Source of the DNA: CAWEYO01 sp963813315
GTDB taxonomy: Bacteria; Pseudomonadota; Alphaproteobacteria; Rhizobiales; Rhizobiaceae
Direction of reading: 5' to 3'
Length of the DNA stretch: 64,000 nt
Assembly: GCA_963813315.1 (NCBI GenBank)
Contig: CAWEYO010000011.1
Coordinates: 50,924-114,923 of the forward strand
Position 1 is the stretch's first letter. The number at the start of each line of letters is the position of its first letter. Under the pieces are notes generated by a model. It was not told the DNA's origin. It saw only the letters and a program-made list of their open reading frames with translations, and did no database searches. Shown piece by piece: positions 7,643-16,365 of the stretch. The position numbers and the translations under genes are program-made.

Positions 7643-9733
7643 TCAGCGGCCAAACAGGAAATAGCCGACGGTCACGCCGACGCGATCGGATTGCGCCTTC
7701 ATCTCGTCCCGGATTTTTGGAAACAGATCCGATGCAAGTTCAGGCCCCTTGATGTTGGCCGACCTCAGCCCGCCCGCGCTCGACAACGCTACGATCAAAT
7801 GGGGCTCCGGCCCGCTGGATTCCTGGTCATCGAGCGGAAACAGCCGGATACTGAATGTGGCTTCGTCGTCTCCGGTCTTCTTCAGCAGTTCGCCAAAGTT
7901 GTAGACCACGCCGTCCTTGCCGATCAGGAGCAGATTTACATCGCGATTGCCGGTGTTCGAAAGCCTGCCCTGAAGGGAATCACCGACCTTGAGCTGATCC
8001 TTGCTTAGTTCAAGGTTGGGGCTCTCACCAATGTGCGGCGTGACGGCCTTCAAAAATTCGGCGACGGCGCACTGGTCGCGTTCGATGATCCGCGCATTGA
8101 TGGCCGGCTCGCCTCCGTTGGAGGCCGCATAGGCCGTGCGGAGCTTGTCCAAGGCAGCCTTGGATGTCGCGAGGCCGTCGATTTCAGGAGACTCGGAAGA
8201 CAACTCGCGGACCGACGCATAGAAGCACGGACCTCCGTCGAAGGACTGGAGCCAGTCTGCAGCGGCGGTGGCTTGCCTTTCCGGTGCATTGCCAAGGGCT
8301 GCCACCTCCTGACTTTCGGACCCCTCAGCCGCAGCCGCCGGGGGCGGCTTGGCTTGAGCGTCGACATCCGGCGACTTGGGCTCGGCCGCCGTGACCGGCG
8401 GCTGGGGTGCGGGTTCCGCAGCGTTTGCCGGTGGCCCGGCATCAACCCTATCCACGGCGGCTGTGGACGACGGGCTGCCGGACCCGCCGGTTTCCGGCGC
8501 AAAAGCACTGTCGAAAAGGCCGGAATAGTAGACACCACCGGCCGCAGCGGCAGCCACGACAGCCGCCAGGATGGCGCTTGTCAGCCCCCGGCGCCTTGGC
8601 TTCGCGGGGCTGGAGGCAGCCACTGGCCCGCCCGCAGGCGGCATGACGCGCGCTGGAGCGCCTGCTTCCGCACTCGCCGTGGCTCCGCGAAAGGTGCTGC
8701 CCGTGGAGAAGGGGGAGCGGTCGCCCATCGCCTCTGGCACCGCTCCGGGTATCTGCGACCCAGCCCCCGGCGCCTGTCCAACGATAGGTGGTATCCACCC
8801 GACGTCCGCCCCTCGCCGCGGCTCGGAGTGATGCGCCGTGCCTGGCAGCGCAGACATGGACGGCGCCGCCGAAGCGCTGCCCGTCGCCCGCAGCCATTCC
8901 ACGATCTCGGCGGCACTTTGGGGGCGGTCCCTCGGATCGGGCTGAAGCATGGCTTCGACCAGCGGTCGCAGATCGGGATCGATGCCGTCAAGGTCGGGAA
9001 GCTGCCGCCGTTTCTCGATCACCTCGACCGGCGACCCGCTCATATCGAGGGGTTCGCCGCGAAGTGCCGCGGCAAGCACGAGCCCCAGGCTGTAGATATC
9101 GGATCGCTCGGTGACCTCGCCGCCAAAAAGGCCAAGCTGCTCGGGCGATACGAATTTGTACTTGCCGGCGAAACTGCCGCCGAGGAGGGTGCCGCCGCCG
9201 ATATTTGCCGAGCGCGCGATGCCGAAATCGATGATTTTCGTCTTGTCGACATTGCCGCCCTGCAGAACGATATTGTCCGGGGAGAGGTCGCGGTGGATGA
9301 CGCCGGCTTCATGGGCCACCGACAGCCCGGACGCCACCCGCGACAACATTCTGCGCGCGGACCGGGGATCGAGAGGACCGCTTTGCAGGCGCTCGCCCAG
9401 CGACTGTCCGTCGACGAACTCCATCGCGAGATACGGTCTGCCGAGTACCGGATCGATGGTGAAAACGTGGTATCGCACAATGGCATCGTGCGACAAATGG
9501 TTCAGGATCGAGGCCTCTTTGCGGAACAGCGCCAGAATTCCCTGATCGCGAGCAAACTCGCGAAGGACGAGCTTGATCGCCACCGGATCGCCGGTCTGGA
9601 TGTTGTGGCCGCGGTAGACTTCGCCCATCCCCCCGGTCGCGACGTGCTCGTCTATCTCGTAGATTCCGTTGAGCTGGACGCCTGGCCGAACTCCCTCGTC
9701 CGGGACGATACGCGTCTTGTCGTCCGTCGACAT
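7643..9733 (-). CDS. ppkA: type VI secretion Ser/Thr protein kinase PpkA, with C-terminal DUF4384-like domain
   Basis: 696-residue Hanks-type kinase. Seen: glycine loop ATGGMGEVYRGHN, lysine strand VAIKLVLREF, catalytic loop VIHRDLSPDNIV, and metal-binding DFGIARS; then a Pro/Ala-rich linker, one transmembrane helix near residue 390 (ILAAVVAAAAAGGVYY), a second low-complexity stretch, and a periplasmic domain with KVGDSLQGRLSNTG resembling DUF4384. In type VI systems PpkA phosphorylates the FHA protein to trigger assembly. FHA (38552), PP2C phosphatase (20747) and TagF (19986) genes are all present, so the switch looks complete. No good ribosome-binding site lies just before the ATG; a short ORF ends two bases upstream. 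Confidence 0.9.
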   Translation of the reverse strand: MSTDDKTRIVPDEGVRPGVQLNGIYEIDEHVATGGMGEVYRGHNIQTGDPVAIKLVLREFARDQGILALFRKEASILNHLSHDAIVRYHVFTIDPVLGRPYLAMEFVDGQSLGERLQSGPLDPRSARRMLSRVASGLSVAHEAGVIHRDLSPDNIVLQGGNVDKTKIIDFGIARSANIGGGTLLGGSFAGKYKFVSPEQLGLFGGEVTERSDIYSLGLVLAAALRGEPLDMSGSPVEVIEKRRQLPDLDGIDPDLRPLVEAMLQPDPRDRPQSAAEIVEWLRATGSASAAPSMSALPGTAHHSEPRRGADVGWIPPIVGQAPGAGSQIPGAVPEAMGDRSPFSTGSTFRGATASAEAGAPARVMPPAGGPVAASSPAKPRRRGLTSAILAAVVAAAAAGGVYYSGLFDSAFAPETGGSGSPSSTAAVDRVDAGPPANAAEPAPQPPVTAAEPKSPDVDAQAKPPPAAAAEGSESQEVAALGNAPERQATAAADWLQSFDGGPCFYASVRELSSESPEIDGLATSKAALDKLRTAYAASNGGEPAINARIIERDQCAVAEFLKAVTPHIGESPNLELSKDQLKVGDSLQGRLSNTGNRDVNLLLIGKDGVVYNFGELLKKTGDDEATFSIRLFPLDDQESSGPEPHLIVALSSAGGLRSANIKGPELASDLFPKIRDEMKAQSDRVGVTVGYFLFGR

Positions 9734-9735
9734 GA

Positions 9736-9819
9736 TCAGGCCAGGACCATCGGCAGAATGGCCGATCCGGTGCGGGGGACGCGATCAGGAAACGGCAGTG
9801 CCTTGATCGGGATAGTCAT
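9736..9819 (-). CDS. short upstream ORF ahead of ppkA (possible leader peptide)
   Basis: 27 codons starting MTIPIKALPFPDR, with a strong AAGGAGCAAC ribosome-binding site, ending in TGA two bases before the ppkA ATG (TGATCATG). It is in a different frame from ppkA. The kinase itself lacks a Shine-Dalgarno sequence, so translation coupling through this ORF is plausible. Alternatively it is the true kinase N-terminus separated by an indel. It matches no family I know. Confidence 0.4.
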   Translation of the reverse strand: MTIPIKALPFPDRVPRTGSAILPMVLA

Positions 9820-10122
9820 GTTGCTCCTTGGCTCTCCAACAGGGCTCTCCAACGGGCGCTCGCCAAACATATCATGGATTTCATTGGAGGACTTCTATCT
9901 CGCAGGCCAACTCCCCAACGCCAGCACGAACGCCAAGTGTGCGGCGCCCTGCCCAGTCTCCAGGTTCGGTCTCACCATCTTCCTGGTGATCACGATGCTT
10001 CAACGCCGGCTATCATTCTTGATCGCCGTTGACAGCTATCCTCGCAAGGAGGATGCTCATTGGCGCCGAGATCGAAAGCAATTCCCTGCATAGACTGCAA
10101 TCCTGGTAGAGGAGGCAGTGGA
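9820..10122. other. intergenic region between divergent ppkA and the caspase-like gene
   Basis: No coding sequence is supported here beyond the short ORF next to ppkA. Two direct copies of GCTCTCCAAC lie at 9831-9840 and 9844-9853, right before the leader ribosome-binding site. The region must hold the two divergent promoters, but I could not assign -35 and -10 boxes with confidence. The plus-strand gene has AGAGGAGG at 10108-10115. Confidence 0.4.
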
Positions 10123-12919
10123 TTGGCAAGCGAGGGCTACTGGCCGGCGCTCAACATGCGCATCATCGCCGCGCGTCTCATGCCGGCGCTGATGACCTGT
10201 TTTCTTGTGCTGTTGCTTGCCGCCGGCAGCAGTTTCGGCGCGGCCTCCCAAGACATTTCGGGCCGTCGAGCCGCATTGGTGGTCGGAAACTCCGCCTACG
10301 AACATCTCGGCAAGCTTCCTAATGCGGTGAACGACGCGGATCGCATCCGCGACGTTCTGGAACGCGCGAACTTCGAGGTTACGCTCGGCAAGAATCTGGA
10401 CAAAAGGGAACTCGAGGAAACGATCCTGGGCTTCCTGCGAAGCCTCAATGACGGCGACGTGGCGCTGTTCTACTACAGCGGCCATGCGGTGCAGGTCGCG
10501 GGCCACAACTACATGCTGCCGGTCGATGCGACGCTCGCGACCTCCTACGATCTCGAGGTCGAGGCTTACAGCCTTTCCAACCTGCTTGAATATATGCGCG
10601 AGTCCTCGTCGCTGCAGATCGCCATACTCGACGCCTGCCGTGACAATCCGTTCGGCAGCGACTTCTATTATGTGGGACAGAAGAAGGTCGCGGTCGAAGG
10701 CAGGAAGGGCCTCGCGTCGGTGACGCCCGACAACGGGACGCTGATTGTGTACTCGACGGCGCCAGACCAGGTAGCGCTTGATGGGACCGGCGGGCTGAGC
10801 CCGTTTACCGGTTCCTTCGCCGATCACGCGCTCAAGCCCAATGTCGAGATCAGGAAACTGCTTAGCGACATCCGCTCGGAGGTCATTGCGCGGACCAGTG
10901 GACGGCAGACGCCATGGGATGCATCAAGCCTGACCTCCTCATTCTTCTTCGTGACCCGGCAGAACCTGCTGATCATCGAGGATATGCGAGAGGTGCGTGT
11001 GCCGCCGCGCAGCGAGGAAGTGGCCTTGCGCATCTCGCCGCCGATCACGAGCGGCGATGCTGCCCTGTCGGTGAGCTTCACCAAGCTGCCCGACCACGGT
11101 TCGCTGTGGCTTGCGGACAAGCAATTGGACCTGGAAAGTCGCGTCGAGGCCGACCGGATCGAGGATGTCGTGTTCCGGCCCGCATCGGAAGACATGACCG
11201 CCGATGAGGTCCGCTACGCCGTGACCACGGATACGGGCCGCAGCGCCAGCGGCATCGTGAAGGTCATTGTCGACCCACAGATGGTTGCCGCAAAGGCCGT
11301 CCAGCCGACGCTTGCGATTCAACAGGGCGTCGAGGAAAAGCCGCAACCGGTACCTGCCAAGCCGGTCCTTGTGGCAATGGCGTCGGAGATCGGCACCGGG
11401 TTTGCCGCAATGCCGGACGAAGTCGTCCGCTCCACCGACGCACCGCGAGGCTGGCTGCGGCTCGAGACGCGCGACCCCGAAACGCAGGTGGCGGTAGGCT
11501 CGGACATCATTTCCGAAGGCGATCTGATCAAGGCCGAGGACATCGGCAAATTGCGCATAAGACCGTCGCTGAAGGTTGTTGGTGCGCCCGAAACGGACAC
11601 CGGTCCCGTTGTCAAAAATGTTTCGACGGAGCCGGCGGCGACGACTGACGAGATGCAGGAGGCAAAGGCCGAGAGCGCGCCTCCTGCCACGGAACCGACA
11701 GCCTTGCCGCCTGTACGGACGGTGACGCTTGTACCCGCTGCGAAGCAAGCCGTCCCGGCGGCGGCGCCGATAACGATCAATGTGGCCGTCTCAGTGAACG
11801 AGTGCGACACGCTCGCGGCCGAACCGCTCGACGTTCAGGCGGTTTCGAACGGCGTTCTGCCCAACGATATCGATATTCCGCGAGCTATCGAAGCTTGCAA
11901 GGCGGCTGTGGGCCAGTATCCGGATGTCGCCCGGTTCAAGTTCCAGTATGCGCGAGCGCTGTACGCCAATGGCGATTTCCAGGCGGCGCTCGACGAACTC
12001 AATGGCGGCTACGAGGCGGGGCATGTGCGGGCCGGGCAGCTTCTCGGCCGGCTTTACCAGCTTGGAGCCGCCGTGGAGCGCGACCCGGCGCGCGCTATCC
12101 CCTTGTTTGAGGCCGGCGCTCAGAAGGGTGACCCCTATTCCCAATATGCACTCGGCAGGGCGTTCCTGGAAGGCAAGGGAACGGCGGTCAATGTCGACCG
12201 CGGCATGACGCTGCTCACGAGTGCCGCCGAATCCGGCCACACTTACGCGATGAACCAACTCGGGTGGGAGTACCATACTGGCGAACATGTGACGAAGGAT
12301 GACGCGCGGGCGCTGCGCTTCTTCACCGAGTTCGACCGAGAGGAACGACATTTACGGCATGGCCAATCTTGGAATCCTCTACCGTGACGGCGCTGGCGTA
12401 GAGAAGGATCTCAACCGCGCGACGGAGCTGTTCCAGAAGGCCAATGACGAAGGCCACCCATATGCCGGCACGCTGCTTGGCATGATGGCTCGGGACACCA
12501 GCGGCGCCGATGCGCCGGCGCTTCTCGCGCTCTTCCGGCAAAGTGCGGAGCGCGGCGACGCGTGGGGCGCGTTCTTCGCCGCCGACCTGCTGAAAGACAA
12601 TCGGCCGCTGCAGCGCGACGATGGCGAAATGATCCGCCTCTACGCGCTATCGGCCTCCCAACAGGCGCGCAACGTTTCGGACAAAGCAAAGAGTGCGCTC
12701 GACAATGCAGACAAGCGTCTTGTCGGCATTGAAATCCAGCGAGCGCTCGTGCGGATGGGGCAGGATGTCGGCGAGATCGACGGCGTGATCGGCGAAAAGA
12801 GCAGGCAGGCTGCGGCGACTGTCCTCGGGCAGGAGCCGCCGAAGAAGTCGCAGGACTTGCTCACTGCCCTGCTTCACAAGGAATGGATCGATTCTCGTCC
12901 GCGCCTTGACATGCTGTGA
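10123..12919 (+). pseudogene. secreted caspase-like (C14) protein with Sel1 repeats and PG-binding-like C-terminus, frameshifted
   Basis: Signal peptide (MRIIAARLMPALMTCFLVLL), then a caspase p20 fold starting RRAALVVGNSAY, with catalytic His in YYSGHAVQ and catalytic Cys in ILDACRDNPFG; then an Ig/cadherin-like domain, a Pro/Ala-rich linker, several Sel1 repeats (QYALGRAFLEGKGTAV, AMNQLGWEYHTGEHV, MANLGILYRDGAGV) and a C-terminal segment QRALVRMGQDVGEIDGVIG that resembles PG_binding_1. The frame breaks in a Sel1 repeat near 12335-12343; the next frame runs from there to 12919, and one extra base would explain it. A TTG start at 10123 follows AGAGGAGG by seven bases; an ATG at 10156 is the alternative. 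It is the first gene of the tssK-tssL-tssM block. Its role in secretion is unknown. Confidence 0.75.
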
Positions 12920-12941
12920 TCCGATACAGGAGGGACTGGAC

Positions 12942-13346
12942 ATGCGATCGCTGAGTTTGAGCCTGCTTCTGGCGACCGCGCTCGTGCCCGTGGCCGGGTG
13001 CCTCCCCACGATCGAAGATTACATTCCACCCGTCACGGCCTACCAGCCCCCGGCCCAAAAGGTTCCGGTCAAGAAAGCCACAAGGAAACCCGTCAAGACA
13101 GCCCCGGTCTTCGTTCAGGATTCGGACAACGGGTCAAGACATTCTGGCGGAAAGTCAAGCGGCGGTAACGGCGGCGGCATGGGCGGTGGTTCCGGCGGTG
13201 GTGGTGGCGGTGACTCCGGCGGCGGTGGCGGCGATGGCGGCGGGCGGCGGCGGTGGTGGCGGCCCCGGCGGCGGCTGGGGAGGTTAGCGCAGTCCTCATG
13301 CAATACGAATTTCGGATTCGCCGCACTAGGCGGCACATGCGTTTGA
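12942..13346 (+). CDS. glycine-rich lipoprotein of the type VI locus
   Basis: Small lipoprotein starting MRSLSLSLLLATALVP with lipobox VAGC, so Cys is about residue 19. After it come a Pro/Lys segment (QKVPVKKATRKPVK) and a long Gly/Ser tract. A GGAGGG ribosome-binding site supports the ATG at 12942. The frame as read leaves the Gly tract as RRRWWRPRRR and runs on into a palindromic repeat. If one G of the GGG at 13242-13244 is removed, the Gly tract continues and ends GGGWGG with TAG at 13285-13287, giving about 114 residues. That shorter form is more believable. It does not look like TssJ. It could be an outer-membrane partner of the secretion complex, but this is unproven. Confidence 0.6.
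   Translation: MRSLSLSLLLATALVPVAGCLPTIEDYIPPVTAYQPPAQKVPVKKATRKPVKTAPVFVQDSDNGSRHSGGKSSGGNGGGMGGGSGGGGGGDSGGGGGDGGGRRRWWRPRRRLGRLAQSSCNTNFGFAALGGTCV
13301..13330. repeat. half copy of the CTAG-type double-hairpin element
   Basis: The stretch AATACGAATTTCGGATTCGC followed by CGCACTAG matches the right arm of the second hairpin at 38373-38447 (GATACGAATTTCGGATTCGC, then CACACTGG). No matching left arm is seen here. It lies just past the likely true stop of the lipoprotein gene. Confidence 0.6.
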
Positions 13347-13501
13347 CAAACATCCTGAGCGCCGTTGTCGCTTCACCATGCTCCGCCAATTCCATGACAC
13401 TCCGTATCCGTTGTGCTAATTTCCTTGGCTGACGGCTAAAGTGCTGCAATTGCGGGTCTTTCAGGTAGCTTTGGCTGCATCGGCGCGGGAGCGACATCTT
13501 T

Positions 13502-14833
13502 ATGTCCTGGTACAGCAAGGTTGCCTGGTCCGAAGGACTGTTCCTGCGCCAGCATCATCTCCAGCAGAACGACCGCTACATCGAGCAGCTTGTCGAGAAC
13601 CGCACGCGCAACGTCAGCCCGTATCCCTGGGGATTCGCCGCGATCGAGATCGATCGCGACCTTGCCCAGCAGAACAAGTTCGCGCTTCGCCGCGCGAGCG
13701 GTATATTCCAGGATGGAACGCCCTTCGACATACCGGCTTCAAGCCCCCTTCCCCTTGCCATCGACATGCCGGAGGGAACCGAGAAGCAACTGATCTGGAT
13801 GACCATGCCGGCCGCTTCCGTGAATTCACGCGAGGTGGACATGGCCGAGGCCACCAGCGGGAGCCGTTATGTGCGCGACATCGAGCCGGTCGTCGACTCC
13901 GCCTCGGGTCTTCACGTGGAAGAAGAGATCGAGGTCGCACACCCCCGTATTTCCTTCGAAATCCGCAAGACGCCGAAGGCCGGCTTCCATTGCCTGAAGG
14001 TTGCGCGCGTGTTGGAGGTTCGCGACAAGTCGATCATCTTCGACGAAACTTTCGCGCCCCCCGTGCTGGTGTCGCGCGCCCATCCGGTCGTTGCCGGCTG
14101 GCTGGACCGCGTCATCGGCTGGATCGAGACGAAACTCGAAACGCTTGCGCGCTATGCCGCTGATCCGAGCTCCGGAGGCGGACTGCAGACCTTCGATTAT
14201 TTCATGCTGCAAATGCTCAACCGCGAGATCAACATCCTGCGCCACCTGCGGCATTCGAAATACACGCATCCGGTCGACATCTACCAGGAATTGCTCCGCA
14301 TTTCGGGGGAACTCTGGACCTTCTCGCCGAAGCGCCTGGCGCCGGCCTACATAGAATACGATCACGATTCCCCCGAGGCGGCATTCGAACCGGTGCTTGG
14401 CGATATCCAGCGCCTGCTTAGCCTCGACATCGGTCGCGCCATCCGTCTCAACCTCACCGAACTCACCACCAACGCCTATCTCGCACAGGTGCCGGACAGG
14501 ACGCTATTCCGCAACGCGACGTTCGTCATCGAAGTGGCTGCGGCCAAGAGCCTTACCCAGATCCAGCAGCAGTTTCCCGCGCTGTGCAAGATCGGGCCGA
14601 ACACCAAGATGAAGGAAATCGTCCAGGCCCATTTGCCGGGCGTGGAGATCATCCACATTCCGACGCCGCCACGACAAATCCGTTCGGTGTCGGATCACGT
14701 CTACTTCTATCTCGACAAGTCCTCGCCGCTATGGCCGGAATTCAGCGTGGCCAGCGGCCTCGGCCTCCATTTTGCCGGGGACTGGCCTGATCTTCAGCTT
14801 GATCTTTGGGCCATCATGGAAGACCGAAGATGA
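13502..14833 (+). CDS. tssK: type VI secretion baseplate subunit TssK (ImpJ)
   Basis: 443-residue TssK. The family start KVAWSEGLFLRQHHLQQNDRY is exact in style, and the C-terminal domain with DHVYFYLDKSSPLWPE is also typical. TssK forms trimers that link the baseplate wedges (TssE/F/G) to the cytoplasmic parts of TssL and TssM. The stop overlaps the tssL start (ATGA at 14830-14833), so the two are translationally coupled. About 155 bases separate it from the lipoprotein gene. Length and motifs are normal. Confidence 0.96.
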   Translation: MSWYSKVAWSEGLFLRQHHLQQNDRYIEQLVENRTRNVSPYPWGFAAIEIDRDLAQQNKFALRRASGIFQDGTPFDIPASSPLPLAIDMPEGTEKQLIWMTMPAASVNSREVDMAEATSGSRYVRDIEPVVDSASGLHVEEEIEVAHPRISFEIRKTPKAGFHCLKVARVLEVRDKSIIFDETFAPPVLVSRAHPVVAGWLDRVIGWIETKLETLARYAADPSSGGGLQTFDYFMLQMLNREINILRHLRHSKYTHPVDIYQELLRISGELWTFSPKRLAPAYIEYDHDSPEAAFEPVLGDIQRLLSLDIGRAIRLNLTELTTNAYLAQVPDRTLFRNATFVIEVAAAKSLTQIQQQFPALCKIGPNTKMKEIVQAHLPGVEIIHIPTPPRQIRSVSDHVYFYLDKSSPLWPEFSVASGLGLHFAGDWPDLQLDLWAIMEDRR

Positions 14834-16365
14834 ACGGGAAGAACGATCCGTTCGGCGGCAAGACCGTCATCATCCCCAGTCCGGGCGGGACGCCGAAACG
14901 CGATCAAAGCGAGCCACCGCCCTCGATACCGGGGCAACAGAAGCCGGCCTCGCCGTTTTCGAAATCGACCGCGATCGAACCGCCCGGCGGCATGCCTGGC
15001 AGCTTCGGTTCCCCGCAGCCGGAAGACTGGTTTGGCCAGCGGCCCCCGCCGCCAGCAGGCGCAATGCCGGGCGCAGGCAAAGATGCTCCCCCCGTGCAGC
15101 CGTCGCGGCGGATTCCCCTTGAAGTGGCACTCAGCGCATCGGACTCGGTGGAATTCTCGGCGGCAAATCCCATTACCAAGGCTGCCGCCCCGCTGTTGAT
15201 CCTGCTTGGGCGGTTGCGGCTCCATATCGTCGACATGCAAGCCGTGCCTCTGATGAACCATGTCGCACGCTCGATCACCGACTTCGAAAGAAAAATCGTC
15301 GAAGCCGGCGTCGACCCACGCGAAGCGCTCGTCGCCAAATACATCTTGTGTGGAACGGCGGACGACATCGTCCAGAACCTTCCCGGCGCCGACCGGCATG
15401 TGTGGATGCAGTACAGCATGCTGGCCCAGTTCTTCCAGGTACGAACGTCCGGTGTCGGCTTCTTCGAGGAGTTGAACAAAGCGCTTGCCAGCCCCGCCGC
15501 GCACTACGACCTGCTCGAACTGATGCATGCCTGCCTGCTGCTCGGGTTCGAGGGCCAGTATCGTGGCGGCGCCGGCGGTGACTCCGAACTGCAGCGTATC
15601 CGGCGGGACGTCTACCAGACGCTGAGGCATGTCAAAGCGCGCACAGACGAGGAGATATCGCCGCGCTGGCGCGGCATGAACCTGAGCATGCGCGATCTGT
15701 CGACCAGGATACCGCTCTGGGCGATAGGAAGCGCAGCAAGCCTCGGACTCGTCGGCGTCTTTTTCCTGCTGCGCTTCCTGATCGGCAACGACGCGGATGC
15801 GCTTGCCACGCGGCTGGTCGCACTCCATCCCTCCCCGGGCATCGACATCACGCGGCCTGAGTTCAAGAGCTACGCGCCGGCCATCGCGGACACGACGCAA
15901 CTGCAGCGCATCCGCGCGGCCCTCGCCGACGAAATCGCGGCGGGCGGCATGGCCGTGGAGCCGGTCGGTGACCAGATCGTCGTGCGAGTGAGCAATCTGG
16001 TTCTCTTCGCTTCGGGCAAGGCGGAAACCAAGCCCGAATTCGAGCCGGCCGGCGCCAAAATTGCGGCCGCGCTCGACAGGGAGCCGGGTCCGATCAACGT
16101 GATCGGGCATACCGACAACGTGAAGCCCAAGATTTCCAGCGCCTTCAAGTCCAACTTCGATCTTTCGATGGCGCGCGCAAAGTCGGTCGAGACGGTTCTC
16201 GGACGATCCCTGAGTGATCCCGCACGCATCAAGGTTGCCGGCAAGGGCGAGCTCGAGCCGATCGCGGACAACAAGACCGCTGCGGGGCGTGCACAGAACC
16301 GGCGTGTCGAAATCATGATCCCCAAGGAGGAAACCCTGCAGCAGACGGCAGGTTCGCCCGGATGA
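14830..16365 (+). CDS. tssL: type VI secretion membrane protein TssL with OmpA-like C-terminal domain
   Basis: 511 residues. A Pro-rich N-terminal tail (about 110 residues) starts MNGKNDPFGGKTVII. The DotU/IcmH domain follows (about 110-290, with ILLGRLRLHIVDMQ and AKYILCGTADDI), then one transmembrane helix at about 295-317 (AIGSAASLGLVGVFFLL), and a periplasmic OmpA-type peptidoglycan-binding domain with VIGHTDNVKP near residue 423 and QNRRVEIMI at the end. This is the extended TssL form, able to hold peptidoglycan directly, which may matter as no TssJ was found. It is coupled to tssK and tssM by four-base overlaps. Confidence 0.95.
   Translation: MNGKNDPFGGKTVIIPSPGGTPKRDQSEPPPSIPGQQKPASPFSKSTAIEPPGGMPGSFGSPQPEDWFGQRPPPPAGAMPGAGKDAPPVQPSRRIPLEVALSASDSVEFSAANPITKAAAPLLILLGRLRLHIVDMQAVPLMNHVARSITDFERKIVEAGVDPREALVAKYILCGTADDIVQNLPGADRHVWMQYSMLAQFFQVRTSGVGFFEELNKALASPAAHYDLLELMHACLLLGFEGQYRGGAGGDSELQRIRRDVYQTLRHVKARTDEEISPRWRGMNLSMRDLSTRIPLWAIGSAASLGLVGVFFLLRFLIGNDADALATRLVALHPSPGIDITRPEFKSYAPAIADTTQLQRIRAALADEIAAGGMAVEPVGDQIVVRVSNLVLFASGKAETKPEFEPAGAKIAAALDREPGPINVIGHTDNVKPKISSAFKSNFDLSMARAKSVETVLGRSLSDPARIKVAGKGELEPIADNKTAAGRAQNRRVEIMIPKEETLQQTAGSPG

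Noticed and set aside
8033..10093. A 686-codon open frame on the plus strand opposite ppkA
   Set aside because: It is antisense to a kinase with all catalytic motifs; its translation is Arg/Gly-rich and family-less, as expected of a high-GC shadow frame.
12331..12360. Programmed frameshifting in the caspase-like gene
   Set aside because: No slippery heptamer or stimulatory hairpin is evident, and four other genes in the window show the same kind of one-base break.
12299..12919. A separate small Sel1 gene downstream of the caspase-like gene
   Set aside because: The first 15 codons do not fit a Sel1 protein, the start lies inside a Sel1 repeat of the upstream frame, and one base removed joins the two; it is one gene.
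13160..13285. Collagen-like or PE_PGRS-like protein from the Gly tract
   Set aside because: There is no Gly-X-Y periodicity; it is a simple GGC/GGT expansion in a short lipoprotein.
12942..13346. Lipoprotein as TssJ
   Set aside because: TssJ is a beta-sandwich of about 150 residues; this protein is short and mostly low-complexity Gly/Ser.
14794..16110. A 438-codon minus-strand open frame
   Set aside because: Antisense to tssL, which has intact DotU and OmpA-like domains.
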